Below are positions 30,191-39,758 of a stretch of DNA of 64,000 bases, piece by piece; position 1 is the first letter of the stretch; every line of letters begins with the position of its first letter. Both the position numbers and the translations under genes were made by a program. Under the pieces are notes generated by a model. The model had not been told where the DNA came from. It saw nothing but the letters and a program-made list of their open reading frames with translations, and did not search any database. This DNA comes from Acidobacteriota bacterium (GTDB taxonomy: Bacteria; Acidobacteriota; Aminicenantia; JBFLYD01), in the NCBI GenBank assembly GCA_040756905.1, contig JBFLYD010000035.1, positions 1-64,000 of the forward strand, given 5' to 3'.

Positions 30191-32608
30191 ATGGATAATT
30201 ATGATAGATTTGACGAGACAGAAATAAATCTTCGGGATTACTGGAATGTGGTGTGGAAGAGGAAATGGACTATTATAACTTTTACTCTGGTTTTAGTTGC
30301 AACTGTTATGATTATGACTTTTACTGCAAATCCCACTTACATTGCAAGGGGAAGTCTTTTGATTGAGAAAGAACCAAATATCTTCACATTTGAAGAGATA
30401 TTCCAGATTGAAACTTACAGGGATGATTACTATCAAACTCAATATAAATTATTACAGAGCAGGACTCTTGCAGACAAAGTTGTTGAGAGATTGAAGCTTT
30501 ATGAAAATGAGGAGTTTATAGGAAAACCAGGGAAGAGAAAAAAACCTGTTGATAAGTCTGACCCGGTTTTCAGAAGTTCTCTAATTGATTCATTCTTAGG
30601 AAGACTTGATGTAAAGCCAATGAGACAAACAAGACTGATTGAAATAAATTATAAATCTCATGACCCAAAACTTGCGGCAAATGCAGTAAATGCTCTTTTT
30701 GATTCATTCATAGAAATGAATATTGAAACCAAATATGAAGCAACTGAACAGGCAACAGAATTTCTGACGTCTCAAATTGCAAGCCAAAGAGCTGAAATTG
30801 AACAGAAACAGAGAGAACTCCAAGAGTATGGAGCAAAGAAAAACATCATCCCATTGAGTGAAAAAGAGACAACGATAATTGAGAAACTTGGTGAATTAAA
30901 CAGTGCTTTAACAGAAGCCCAGATCGATAGAGTAAGAAAGGAAGCTTATTATAATGAGATAAAAATCGCATCTTCTGATTATATTCCAGAAGCCTTGACA
31001 AATCCGCTTATCCAGAGGTTAAGGGAAGACTATGTGAAGCTGAGCAGGGAGTACATGAAAAAGCAGGAGACATTCAAACCTGATTATCCTGAGATGCAGA
31101 GGTTAAAGGCAGAGTTAGAGAGCGCTAAGAAATCCCTTGAGAGCGAAACCCAGAATTTGATTAAAGGAGCTTACTCAGATTATCAGGCTGCGCTGAAGAA
31201 GGAGAAATCTTTAGAGGAGGTTTTTAACAAGCAGAAGCAGGAGGCTATCCAGTTAAACAGCAATGCTATCTTGTACAATAGTTTGAAGATTGAGATAGAA
31301 AATAAGAAGAATTTACTTGAATCTTTGCTGAGGAGACAGAGTGAGACTGGAGTCTCTGCAAGATTAAGAGGATTGAGAACATCGAACATAAAGATTGTGG
31401 ATAGAGCAGAGATTCCTCTTTATCCATCGAGCCCAAAGAAAAGGCTTAACATGATGCTGGCTCTAATAATTGGGTTGTTTATAGGAATAGGGTTAGCGTT
31501 TTTCTTCGAGTATTTAGATAATTCAGTGAAGAGCTCTGAGGATATTGAAAGATATGCAGGTCTTCCTTCTTTAGGAGTTGTTATGACATTTAGTCCTGAT
31601 GGATTTAAGAAAAGTTATGGATATGGATACGGGCACAAGAAAAGAAGGTCAAAATCAAAGCTCGAAGCTCAAAAGTCAGAGGAAGAGAAAGATGAGGGGG
31701 GAGGAATAAGGATAAAGATTGGAGGGAAAGAATCAGTTGAAGACTCGAAGGATAAAAGTTACCCGGTTTCACAATTGGACAGTCACTCGGTTGGAAAGCA
31801 AGAGAGAATGGACTCTCCATTGTTTAAAGAAGTCGGCATGTTTGAACGTTTACATGTTGAGACGGAGAAAACAGTAAGGAGTGAAGAGTTAGGAGGGAAA
31901 GGAGTAAAAGAGATTCCGGAGATTAGGTCGATTGAGCTTATAACTTATTTTTCGCCAAAATCAAATTTCTCAGAAAGTTATCGCTCAATAAGAACAGCGC
32001 TGCTTTTATCTACAACTGATAAAAATTTGAAGTCATTAGTAATTTCAAGTCCTCTACCACAAGAAGGAAAAACTGCTACCATTTGTAATTTAGCGATTAC
32101 TCTTGCTCAAACAGAGAAGAAAGTTTTGATAGTGGATTCAGATTTAAGAAAGCCAAGGCAGCACAAGATATTCAAAATAAAGAATATCGATGGATTAACA
32201 AATTACCTGACTATGAATGTTGAGATGAAGGACTTAATCAAACATACTGAAATTCCAAATCTATTTCTTATTAACTCAGGTCCAGTTCCACCAAACCCCG
32301 CAGAACTTCTCGGCTCTGAAAAAATGGCAAACCTGATTGAGAGTTTGAAGCAATCATTCAATTACATATTATTTGATACACCGCCGATTCTTGCAGTCTC
32401 TGATGCAATGGTGATAGGATCCCATGTTGATGGAGTAATCCTCATTGTATGGGGAGGAAAAACCTCCCGTGATGCCCTGAAGCAAGCAAAAGAAAAGCTC
32501 GATTTGCTTAAATTAAAGACTTTAGGCGTTATCATTAACAATATCAAAATTCGCGAACATGAATATTACTACAAGCATTATTATTACCAGTATTATGGAG
32601 AACAGTAA
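30191..32608 (+). CDS. Wzc-type polysaccharide co-polymerase and tyrosine autokinase
   Basis: This 805-residue inner-membrane protein controls chain length and export. The N-terminal Wzz domain has a first transmembrane helix at about 28-48. A long coiled-coil periplasmic region follows (about 190-390). The second helix near 425-445 follows the proline-rich EIPLYPSSPKK. The cytoplasmic BY-kinase has Walker A PLPQEGKT (about 620-627), Walker A' VLIVDSDLRKP and Walker B ILFDTPP. The tail is a tyrosine cluster (eight Tyr in the last 14 residues) for autophosphorylation. A polar insert (about 475-590) separates the two halves. The phosphatase for this tail is the next gene. Confidence 0.93.
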   Translation: MDNYDRFDETEINLRDYWNVVWKRKWTIITFTLVLVATVMIMTFTANPTYIARGSLLIEKEPNIFTFEEIFQIETYRDDYYQTQYKLLQSRTLADKVVERLKLYENEEFIGKPGKRKKPVDKSDPVFRSSLIDSFLGRLDVKPMRQTRLIEINYKSHDPKLAANAVNALFDSFIEMNIETKYEATEQATEFLTSQIASQRAEIEQKQRELQEYGAKKNIIPLSEKETTIIEKLGELNSALTEAQIDRVRKEAYYNEIKIASSDYIPEALTNPLIQRLREDYVKLSREYMKKQETFKPDYPEMQRLKAELESAKKSLESETQNLIKGAYSDYQAALKKEKSLEEVFNKQKQEAIQLNSNAILYNSLKIEIENKKNLLESLLRRQSETGVSARLRGLRTSNIKIVDRAEIPLYPSSPKKRLNMMLALIIGLFIGIGLAFFFEYLDNSVKSSEDIERYAGLPSLGVVMTFSPDGFKKSYGYGYGHKKRRSKSKLEAQKSEEEKDEGGGIRIKIGGKESVEDSKDKSYPVSQLDSHSVGKQERMDSPLFKEVGMFERLHVETEKTVRSEELGGKGVKEIPEIRSIELITYFSPKSNFSESYRSIRTALLLSTTDKNLKSLVISSPLPQEGKTATICNLAITLAQTEKKVLIVDSDLRKPRQHKIFKIKNIDGLTNYLTMNVEMKDLIKHTEIPNLFLINSGPVPPNPAELLGSEKMANLIESLKQSFNYILFDTPPILAVSDAMVIGSHVDGVILIVWGGKTSRDALKQAKEKLDLLKLKTLGVIINNIKIREHEYYYKHYYYQYYGEQ

Positions 32609-32632
32609 AGATAGACTGTAAATTTAAGACTA

Positions 32633-33433
32633 ATGATCGACCTTCATGCTCATTTATTGCCTGATTGGGATGACGGGGCAGCAAACTGGGATGAAACTTT
32701 AAAGATGTGTGAAATAGCTTATGAGGATGGAATAAGAAAAATTGTATTTACTCCCCATCTGTATCGTTTGAATAAATACGATGATAATTTAAAGATACTT
32801 GAGGATAGGATGACAGAATTTAAAGAAATTACAAAAAAAATTCCTGTTGAATTTTTTAAAGGAGCTGAGGTTTTTGTGCATCATGAGATGGTTGAAAACA
32901 TAAGAAAGAATGATTTTACGATAAATTTATCAAATTATATTTTCGTAGAATTTCCCTCGGATTACATTCTTCCAGGGGTAAAGGATTTATTTTTTAACAT
33001 TATGCTTGGAGGATTTACTCCGATAATAAGTCATCCGGAGAGAAATAGCGTTTTCATGGAGAGGCCAGATTTACTATTTGAGTTGATTGAGATGGGGAGT
33101 CTGGCTCAGGTTACAGCAAAAAGCATAATCGGAGGTTTCGGTTCGGAAATAAAAAAATTCGCAAAACTACTTATGGTGAGCAATCTTGTTCATATTATAG
33201 CTTCAGATGCTCATGATTCAGAGAGAAGGCCGCCAAGGCTGAGCAAAGGAGTGGAAGAGGCTGCGAAAGTTGTAGGAGAGGAGAAGGCATTGGCTATGGT
33301 CACATCAATTCCACAAGCAATACTTGATAATAAAGAAATTCCTGATTATGGAGATCCTGTAAATCCAGTCAAAGGAAAGAGTTGGCGAATTACAGTGCCT
33401 AAATTCTTGAGGAAAAATGTTCTAATTTTTTAA
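32633..33433 (+). CDS. PHP-type protein-tyrosine phosphatase (CpsB/YwqE family)
   Basis: The PHP-fold metal-dependent phosphatase dephosphorylates the tyrosine tail of its Wzc/CpsD partner. The 266 residues have the signature MIDLHAHLLPDWDDGA, with the first metal ligands. FTPHLYR, the ISHPERN block and IASDAHDSERRPPRL supply the rest. The gene is 24 nt downstream of the kinase. CpsB replaces the low-molecular-weight Wzb in many phyla. Confidence 0.92.
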   Translation: MIDLHAHLLPDWDDGAANWDETLKMCEIAYEDGIRKIVFTPHLYRLNKYDDNLKILEDRMTEFKEITKKIPVEFFKGAEVFVHHEMVENIRKNDFTINLSNYIFVEFPSDYILPGVKDLFFNIMLGGFTPIISHPERNSVFMERPDLLFELIEMGSLAQVTAKSIIGGFGSEIKKFAKLLMVSNLVHIIASDAHDSERRPPRLSKGVEEAAKVVGEEKALAMVTSIPQAILDNKEIPDYGDPVNPVKGKSWRITVPKFLRKNVLIF

Positions 33434-33494
33434 CATTCATGTTAGGAAGAAAAATTAGGTTTTAAAATAAATGATAAATTAGGAGGTAAAAAAA

Positions 33495-34028
33495 ATGTTA
33501 AGGGAAAAGATTTTTAGGTCTAAGGCATTAGCCTTAGGGGTGATTAGTACTTTTCTATTTATGTTCATCCCTGTTGAAGCATTAGCACAGGTACCAGCTG
33601 CCACAGGTTCGATGATTGGGTTTGTTTATGGAGATGACATGAAAACACCAGTTGAAAATGCTATTGTAAAGATAAGAAATATCAAGGACGGAAAAGAGTT
33701 CGAGAGCGCTCCCACTGATCAGAATGGGCTGTATAAAATCACAAACATCGAAGAAGGAAGGTATATACTCGGGATTACAACGAAAGAGGGTGATTTCAAC
33801 TTTGAATATTTTATATTAATGAAAGCAAATGAAATTGCAAAATTATCCTTTGCATTGAAACCAGGGGTTGCTTCATCTATTGGGGGGAAAGCAGGAGATC
33901 CAGAAAAGAAGCCTTTCTTCAAAACTCCATTGGGAATTGTAATTTTAATTGCTGCAAGTGCTGCTGTGATTTACGGTACTTATAAACTTTTAGTAGAATT
34001 AGAAGTAATCTCTCCATCAAAGAAATAG
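33495..34028 (+). CDS. Exported protein with carboxypeptidase-regulatory-like (Ig-like) domain and C-terminal anchor
   Basis: The 177 residues have a signal peptide (about 1-32, ending ALAQ) and a CarboxypepD_reg-like beta-sandwich (about 40-120). That domain carries the typical GFVYGDDMKTPVENAIVKIR, TDQNGLYKITNIEEGRY pattern. A transmembrane helix lies near the end (about 146-166), with a short Lys-rich tail. Strong AGGAGG ribosome site. Inside the export operon it could be a periplasmic scaffold. I know of no enzymatic role for this architecture. Confidence 0.75.
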   Translation: MLREKIFRSKALALGVISTFLFMFIPVEALAQVPAATGSMIGFVYGDDMKTPVENAIVKIRNIKDGKEFESAPTDQNGLYKITNIEEGRYILGITTKEGDFNFEYFILMKANEIAKLSFALKPGVASSIGGKAGDPEKKPFFKTPLGIVILIAASAAVIYGTYKLLVELEVISPSKK

Positions 34029-34044
34029 TAAAATAAAGGTAGAA

Positions 34045-34148
34045 TAATACAAACGCACAAAATATTTTTACATGTAGGGCAAGGCTTTAGCCTTGCATCA
34101 AGCAACCCTAAAGGGTTGCCCTACAAATTATATATTGCGTTTGTATTA
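34045..34148. repeat. REP pair element, copy 2
   Basis: Bounded by taatacaaacgcacaaaata and attgcgtttgtatta, with GTAGGGCAAGGCTTTAGCCTTGC followed by the inverted REP GCAACCCTAAAGGGTTGCCCTAC. It lies in the 230-bp gap between two genes of the export operon and may affect readthrough. Confidence 0.88.
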
Positions 34149-34258
34149 GTTAGTAAGTTATAGGGTTGAACAGTTTTAAAAAATAAATCTACATTCTAAT
34201 TTTATTAAAAAAATTTAACTATTCTAATATATAAACAACTTAATGGTTCAAATAAAAA

Positions 34259-35797
34259 ATGCCGCTGAGCATAAATAAGATAATTTTTTGGGGGTTATGT
34301 GCAACCTTGATATTTTTGCCACTTCCCTTTGGTTCGGTTGACGAGTGGGCAATATTTGCTTTTGAAATAACCACAGGAATTCTCTTTATTTTATATTTGT
34401 CAACTTTATGGAGGAGTCCAATAAAAAAGCAGGAGAAAAGGGGACAGGCTACTTTTTTAATTAGTTTTAGCAGAAAGGAAGCAAACGATTCCCTTTCCTC
34501 ACAAAAAAAATGGGATGTGTCCCTAATTTTTAAAATCTTTTTGATTATTTTTATTGTTGTTAGTGTGATTCAGGTAATCCCGTTACCTCAATTTATATTA
34601 AAAATATTATCGAAAAATTCTTTTAGAATTTATGAAGGAGTCTTTTCTGGTGGGTTAGTAGGATCTGAAAAAATGGGCTGGAAAACTATTTCCCTTTCGC
34701 CAGCTTTTTCTTTTTATGAATTGATTAAATACCTCTCTTATTTTCTTTTTGCTTTTTTAGTTTCAAGATGCATAAGAACAAAAAAGCAGATTGAGATTTT
34801 TGTATTAGTGATGATAATTGCTGCCATATTCCAGTCGTTTTATGGGTTGACAGAGTTTTTTGGGGGGACAGAAAGGATTTTTGGCTATAAAAGAAAATGG
34901 CATGTTGGCTCTGCTACTGGCACCTTTATTAATAGAAACCATTTCTCCGGTTTCCTTGAGATGATTTTTCCGATAAGTGTTGGATATTTGCTTGCCAAGG
35001 CAGATTTTTTTGTGATGGAAAAAGGCTTATCATTAAGAGAAAAGATATTGTGGTTCAGCCAGGATCGTTTGCAAAAATCTATTATTCTTGGATTGATATC
35101 AGTATTAATTGGAATTGCAATATTTTTTTCCAGATCCAGGACAGGAATATTTATATTTTTCATCACAATTTTTTTGATGATTATTGCGATTTCTATAGGG
35201 GGAAGAAATAGCTCGGAAAAATTATCAAGAGAAAAAAGATTCAGAAAGATTGTAAGAGTTATATTTCTAACAGTTTTATTTTCAGTGATTTTAATAGGGA
35301 TAAAGCCGATAATCGAGAGATTTTCATGGGAATCAGTTGCAGGAGAAGGAAGGCCGATTATTTTTAAAAATACGATAGACATGATAAAGGATTTTCCATT
35401 ATTCGGGGCAGGACCAGGAACTTACATGTATGCATACACGATGTATGAAAAAATTTATGTCAATGGGATTACAGACCATGCCCATAATGATTATTTAGAA
35501 TTACTGGCAGAAAGTGGATTAATCGGAGGTGGAAGTTTAATCCTCTTTGCCTTTGGAGCTGTTGGATATTTTTTTATGAAATGGGTTAAGAGAAGAGATT
35601 ATTTTATTAAGGGAGTTATTCTCGGCTGCATTCTGGGTATAGTAGCCATTCTTATCCACAGCATAACCGATTTTAATTTGCGTATCCCAGCGAATGCTGT
35701 TTATTTTATAACGCTTTATGCTCTATCAATAAGAATGGTAAATATAGCTTATGGCAAAAATAAGATAAGAACCAGAAATGTAAAATGGGAAATGTAA
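34259..35797 (+). CDS. O-antigen ligase/polymerase-family membrane protein (Wzy/WaaL-like)
   Basis: The 512 residues have about 12 transmembrane helices and the large periplasmic loop with DHAHNDYLELLAESGLIG, the Wzy_C/O-antigen-ligase signature. It would polymerise or ligate the exported glycan on the periplasmic side. Residues about 58-88 (KKQEKRGQATFLISFSRKEA... KKWDVSLIF) are polar, unlike the rest. The DNA there resembles intergenic repeat fragments (ggggacaggctactttttta; gggatgtgtccctaattttt), so this loop may be repeat-derived. No ribosome site is evident before the ATG. Confidence 0.88.
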   Translation: MPLSINKIIFWGLCATLIFLPLPFGSVDEWAIFAFEITTGILFILYLSTLWRSPIKKQEKRGQATFLISFSRKEANDSLSSQKKWDVSLIFKIFLIIFIVVSVIQVIPLPQFILKILSKNSFRIYEGVFSGGLVGSEKMGWKTISLSPAFSFYELIKYLSYFLFAFLVSRCIRTKKQIEIFVLVMIIAAIFQSFYGLTEFFGGTERIFGYKRKWHVGSATGTFINRNHFSGFLEMIFPISVGYLLAKADFFVMEKGLSLREKILWFSQDRLQKSIILGLISVLIGIAIFFSRSRTGIFIFFITIFLMIIAISIGGRNSSEKLSREKRFRKIVRVIFLTVLFSVILIGIKPIIERFSWESVAGEGRPIIFKNTIDMIKDFPLFGAGPGTYMYAYTMYEKIYVNGITDHAHNDYLELLAESGLIGGGSLILFAFGAVGYFFMKWVKRRDYFIKGVILGCILGIVAILIHSITDFNLRIPANAVYFITLYALSIRMVNIAYGKNKIRTRNVKWEM

Positions 35798-35805
35798 AAG
35801 AATGA

Positions 35806-36534
35806 ATGAAAATTATTAAAAAAGTTGTTGTCTCTGGGATAGTGTTAATACTTTTCCTACTCGGCTCGAAGGAATATATGGGGTATGACTATTTTTATAA
35901 GTATAAGGATATAAGGGAGCATGCAAAGAGTATTGAAAAAAATTTCTCAGAGCTCGAAGGAAATTTAAAAAAAGCCCTCTGGTTTTCAAAGAATCCCTTG
36001 TTTTATAAAGAGACGGCTCGATTGTATCTTGAGATGGCGCTTGTCGTGAATGAATCTGGAATAGAGGAGAAGAGAGATTTGTATGTTGATATGGCAAGAG
36101 ATTTTTATCTTGATATGGCAAAGGGTAGCCTTATTCAGGTGATAAAGAGAAACCCTGCTGATGCATTTTCATATTATGAGATGGGAAAAGTTTATATGCT
36201 TTATAATTTTCCTTTACTAACATATATGGATAAAGCAAAACTCTATTTTATAAAAGCTCTTGAATTAAAACCAGCCGATGAGTTTTTGAATTTGAATATA
36301 ATTTATATTTATTTAACCCAATGGGATTTCCTGAATGATGGAGAGAAAAGATTTGTATTTAAAAGACTGTGGAAAATATGGAAGAATAATCAAAATTTTA
36401 TTCCTCAGATTAAAAATCGATGGACAGAGAATTTTGGAGAGGCTGAGAAGTTGAAAGAAATACTTTCAACAAATGAAGTTTTATGGTTGCAAATAAACCA
36501 CTATTTCAAAAATAGTAACGCAGAACATGGCTAA
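35806..36534 (+). CDS. TPR-like protein at the end of the export operon
   Basis: The 242 residues have a single N-terminal hydrophobic segment (about 5-20) that may be a signal anchor. Helical repeats typical of tetratricopeptide proteins follow (AFSYYEMGKVYMLYNFPLLT, AKLYFIKALELKPADEFLNL). TPR proteins often follow ligase/polymerase genes in such clusters and may regulate or scaffold polymerisation. The gene lies 8 nt after the ligase stop. Confidence 0.75.
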   Translation: MKIIKKVVVSGIVLILFLLGSKEYMGYDYFYKYKDIREHAKSIEKNFSELEGNLKKALWFSKNPLFYKETARLYLEMALVVNESGIEEKRDLYVDMARDFYLDMAKGSLIQVIKRNPADAFSYYEMGKVYMLYNFPLLTYMDKAKLYFIKALELKPADEFLNLNIIYIYLTQWDFLNDGEKRFVFKRLWKIWKNNQNFIPQIKNRWTENFGEAEKLKEILSTNEVLWLQINHYFKNSNAEHG

Positions 36535-36561
36535 AAACTCATTAACTATATGTCTTTGATA

Positions 36562-36665
36562 TATAGCAAACGCATAAAATATTGTTATATGTAGGGCAAG
36601 GCTTTAGCCTTGCATTAAGCAACCCTAAAGGGTTGCCCTACAATTTATTTAATGCGTTTGTATTA
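36562..36665. repeat. REP pair element, copy 3
   Basis: Bounded by tatagcaaacgcataaaata and aatgcgtttgtatta, with the same two back-to-back REPs as 34045-34148. It closes the export cluster. The following 190 bp up to the tRNA genes shows no gene. Confidence 0.88.
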
Positions 36666-36860
36666 GTTTCCATATTTTGTATAAAATAATACAGAATTTA
36701 TAAACTATAAAATTTCCACAAAGAATTGCATTTCTCTTTACCCAAAAATTATCGAACTTTTGTTAAAGAATTAAAAAATAGTCTTCTTATGAAATTAAAT
36801 AAATAATCATAGTAAAGATGAGATATTGAGGAGGAGGAGTTATTATGTCCTAAAAGAGAA

Positions 36861-36936
36861 TGGCAGCGCTACGGGGATTCGAACCCCGGTTTGATGGCTG
36901 AGAACCACCCGTCCTAGGCCTCTAGACGATAGCGCC
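36861..36936 (-). tRNA. tRNA-Glu (anticodon CTC)
   Basis: Read on the minus strand the 76 nt fold as a cloverleaf with 7-bp acceptor GGCGCTA/TAGCGCT, D arm GTCTAGAGGCCTAGGAC, anticodon arm GGTGG-TTCTCAG-CCATC (anticodon CTC), T arm GGGGTTCGAATCCCC and encoded CCA. It sits 1 nt downstream of tRNA-Gln, so both are probably cotranscribed. Confidence 0.93.
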
Positions 36937-36937
36937 G

Positions 36938-37011
36938 TGGCTGGGAAGCAGGGATTCGAACCCCGATTCCATGATCCAGAGTCATGTGTCCTACCGTTGG
37001 ACGACTTCCCA
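36938..37011 (-). tRNA. tRNA-Gln (anticodon CTG)
   Basis: On the minus strand, 74 nt with acceptor TGGGAAG/CTTCCCA, D arm GTCCAACGGTAGGAC, anticodon arm CATGA-CTCTGGA-TCATG (anticodon CTG) and T arm with GGTTCGAATCC. The CCA end is encoded. Confidence 0.93.
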
Positions 37012-37021
37012 ATAATAATTT

Positions 37022-37050
37022 TTTTTAATATTTCTGAGCCTAAAAGTCAA
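37022..37050 (-). promoter_or_regulatory. Candidate promoter of the tRNA pair
   Basis: TTGACT (37045-37050, minus strand), 17-bp spacer, TAAAAA (37022-37027), just upstream of tRNA-Gln. The -10 match is weak. The rest of the 260-bp gap to 37270 shows no gene. Confidence 0.4.
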
Positions 37051-37270
37051 CTTCATGCCCCTACGTGAGCTGAATCAATTTCTATGATATCAAATCAGTT
37101 GGGTAGCTTGAAAGTCTGCCAGCCTGAGGCAAATTTTTTTGTGATGTAAAATTCCATTTTCAGATCAATCCCTTGATCCCTTTTGACTGAAAGAGTGAAT
37201 AAAACGCAAATTCCTTCATCACTATATTATTTTATCATTCAGGGGCTTTAATTGAGTTAGATGGGCAGCT

Positions 37271-38470
37271 TTATTTGACAGCCCAGTTGATGAGAAACAA
37301 AGCTGCTGGAAGGTTTTCCCAGAATACTGGAAATATTTCAGATTCTGGAGTGATAAAGCCTCCGGAGATAAAATCCTTCGGGTTTAATTCAATCGTAAAT
37401 GAAGGAATGTTAAAAACACCATAAACCCAGTCTATGTAATCTCCATTTGTAAGATACATAATTAGTGAACCCTGACCGTATCCATAAGTATTCTCCCTCA
37501 CATTCGTAATCAGTTTCGCCATCTCGCCTGAAAGATAATGAAACAGATCTCTATCCTTTGATATGATTTTTGTATATCCCCAGGGATACAGAATTACCTG
37601 GCTGTAATTATGGTAGCTCACAGCTGCAGCAAACTTTCTCTGACTCATAAAATCCCTCAAAAAAGCTGTTTCTGGTTCTGAGAAAGGATATTTTCCCCGA
37701 TAAACCTGACTGTATGTAGAAGGAGAGGAGCCTTTATCATCGATTCCCCACATGTATCCATAATTTCTGTTTAAATCAACTCCAAAGGTACCATTTCCGT
37801 TATCACGTCTATTTTTCCTCCAGTATCTATACACATTTATCGAATACTCAAGTCCATCCGGGTTAAGGAGAGGAACAAACCACACTTCAGAACTATCAAC
37901 AATTTTTTTTATCTCAGGGTTCGATGAATATTCCTGGCTGAGGTAATGAGCCAACAAATATGGAACCTCAACAGATATCCATTCTCTGGCATGATGAGCG
38001 CCGACGAATAAAATTTCAGACTCCTTTTCATCCTGACTCACATTATCGCTTATCTTTATAGCATATATATTCCTTCCTTCAATGCTCGTTCCTATTGATG
38101 TCACTTTAAAAATCTCAGGATATTTTTTCTCCAGTTCATGAATGTCTTTCTCAAGTTCTCGATACGAATGGAACATTCCATTCTGACCTTTTTTTGGAAG
38201 AGCGATCTCTTTATCGAAAGCTCTTATCGATTCATAGTTAAAAGAAAATTTTGATTTTACTACTGCTCTGAATTCAGCCTGATTAACAATCGCATAGATT
38301 TTTTCCTGACCCACTGCAATCACATCAAGCTGGGAAAGCAAAGAAATCTGCCCTGGTTTAATCTTATCCAGATAAAAGCTTATAATTCTTACCTTTTCTT
38401 CTGAATAAACACTTATTACTGAAACCAGAATTAGTAAAAAAGTTGATAAAAATATCTTAATCTTTTTCAT
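37271..38470 (-). CDS. Secreted M14 zinc carboxypeptidase
   Basis: M14 enzymes remove C-terminal amino acids or cleave peptidoglycan peptides. From the ATG at 38470 (GGAG 8 nt upstream) the protein has 399 residues with a signal peptide ending near VYSEE. The zinc motif is GAHHAREW (HxxE, around 159-163), with LNPDGLEYS and DLNRNYGY in the substrate pocket. The third zinc ligand is in SYHNYSQVILYPWGY and the catalytic Glu in FTIELNPKDF. The REW and GY features match carboxypeptidase A/T-like enzymes. It overlaps the end of the upstream PorV-like gene by 14 nt. Confidence 0.9.
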   Translation of the reverse strand: MKKIKIFLSTFLLILVSVISVYSEEKVRIISFYLDKIKPGQISLLSQLDVIAVGQEKIYAIVNQAEFRAVVKSKFSFNYESIRAFDKEIALPKKGQNGMFHSYRELEKDIHELEKKYPEIFKVTSIGTSIEGRNIYAIKISDNVSQDEKESEILFVGAHHAREWISVEVPYLLAHYLSQEYSSNPEIKKIVDSSEVWFVPLLNPDGLEYSINVYRYWRKNRRDNGNGTFGVDLNRNYGYMWGIDDKGSSPSTYSQVYRGKYPFSEPETAFLRDFMSQRKFAAAVSYHNYSQVILYPWGYTKIISKDRDLFHYLSGEMAKLITNVRENTYGYGQGSLIMYLTNGDYIDWVYGVFNIPSFTIELNPKDFISGGFITPESEIFPVFWENLPAALFLINWAVK

Positions 38471-39665
38471 CGTTAACTCCACTAAAATAGACTATAGAAA
38501 TTAAAAATTTTTTGCTGGAAATTTTCTCCACATCTGTTGCAGAACCTGTACTGTAAGCTCCATCAATCCTGAACTTTCCCAAACTAACCCCTGCTCCAAA
38601 AGTGAAATTATTGTAGTTAATCTCAGTTTTTCTCAAAGGTTGTGGGTCATAGAAATATCCAATTCTTAAATGCAGGGACTCCTTTGGAAATAATAAGCTG
38701 TATTCTCCTCCAATACATATTTCAATTACACTCTTAAAATTTCTCTCAACTTTTTCTCCAAAATAAAAGTATTCATATTTCTTCCAAGGAAAATAAATAA
38801 AATCAGATGAAATCAGAATATTTTTTCTCAAAAAGTATGAAAACCCTAAACCTGCTAGAAAAGGCTTTTTAGTCTCATCCTTAGAAGTGTCCTTCTGGAA
38901 GATTTCTATTACAGGAGATTTAAACTCTCTCAGTATTTCTGAATCGGTTTTAATTCTCAGAGGAGATTTTATCGATGCTCCCACATTGAGATTGAAAGGA
39001 GTTCTGTAGAAAAATCCAATCCCTAAATTCCAACCGTATAAGTCATGAGATTTTTCATCAAAGTAGCTCGTTCCACTGCCAAATTCTTCAGAGATCTTCA
39101 GGTATCTTTTACCAGCGATGTAATTGAATGAGATTCCAAGGCTCAAATCAGATATAATTTCTCTGCTAACCGAAAGATTTATTCCCCTTGCATTACCAGA
39201 AAATTCTCCGTTTAATGGCTGTCCTGGATATGGGACTACAAAATCCGGCCTTTCATAACTTTCAAAAAAGAAATAGTTTACTCCATAAGTGAAGCCTTTG
39301 TATGGAAATATAAATCCAGCTGATCCCACATCAAAAATTGAAATGCCAAGCTTACTGGATCTTATTGATGAAGTATTTATCAAAGAATACCTGAACATTT
39401 CCGAAGTCTGGGCAAATAAAGTTATGGAAGCTTTAAAAGATTTTAAATTTGCAAGGAGAGCTGGGTTAAAAAGTGATGCTGAAGACTCAGAAGAATTTGC
39501 TATAGCTGTGTTTCCCATTCCTAAATTTCTTGCACTTAAGAAACCAAATATATTCCATGTTCCTAAAGGTGCTTCATCTTCATACTGCAAAGGCGGCGAT
39601 TGAGCATGTAAAGTAAAATGCAATGGAAAAGTCAGAATAAAAATTATTAATGCATATTTTTTCAT
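38457..39665 (-). CDS. PorV/UPF0164-like outer-membrane barrel protein
   Basis: The 402 residues have a signal peptide (ending LHAQ) and the conserved opening of the PorV/PorQ and UPF0164 group: SARNLGMGNTAIANSSESSA followed by LFNPALL. FadL-like barrel strands follow throughout. In Bacteroidota PorV is the outer-membrane part of type IX secretion, but related proteins occur in phyla without it. No other secretion genes or sorting-domain proteins are seen here. The protease gene downstream on the same strand could depend on it. Confidence 0.78.
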   Translation of the reverse strand: MKKYALIIFILTFPLHFTLHAQSPPLQYEDEAPLGTWNIFGFLSARNLGMGNTAIANSSESSASLFNPALLANLKSFKASITLFAQTSEMFRYSLINTSSIRSSKLGISIFDVGSAGFIFPYKGFTYGVNYFFFESYERPDFVVPYPGQPLNGEFSGNARGINLSVSREIISDLSLGISFNYIAGKRYLKISEEFGSGTSYFDEKSHDLYGWNLGIGFFYRTPFNLNVGASIKSPLRIKTDSEILREFKSPVIEIFQKDTSKDETKKPFLAGLGFSYFLRKNILISSDFIYFPWKKYEYFYFGEKVERNFKSVIEICIGGEYSLLFPKESLHLRIGYFYDPQPLRKTEINYNNFTFGAGVSLGKFRIDGAYSTGSATDVEKISSKKFLISIVYFSGVNDEKD

Positions 39666-39758
39666 TTAGAGAATTATAGATTATCAAGCGATTTTTTTCA
39701 AAAATTTTATTTTGCTTTATAAGCATCAAAAAATGTCTTACCGATTACTTATAACTTG

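Noticed and set aside
36861-37011. tRNA genes as an integration site of a genomic island
   Set aside because: No integrase gene is adjacent, and I found no repeated 3' tRNA fragment in the window.
38457-39665. Type IX secretion system
   Set aside because: Only a PorV/UPF0164-like protein is present. No PorU, Sov, PorK-N or C-terminal sorting-domain proteins are visible.
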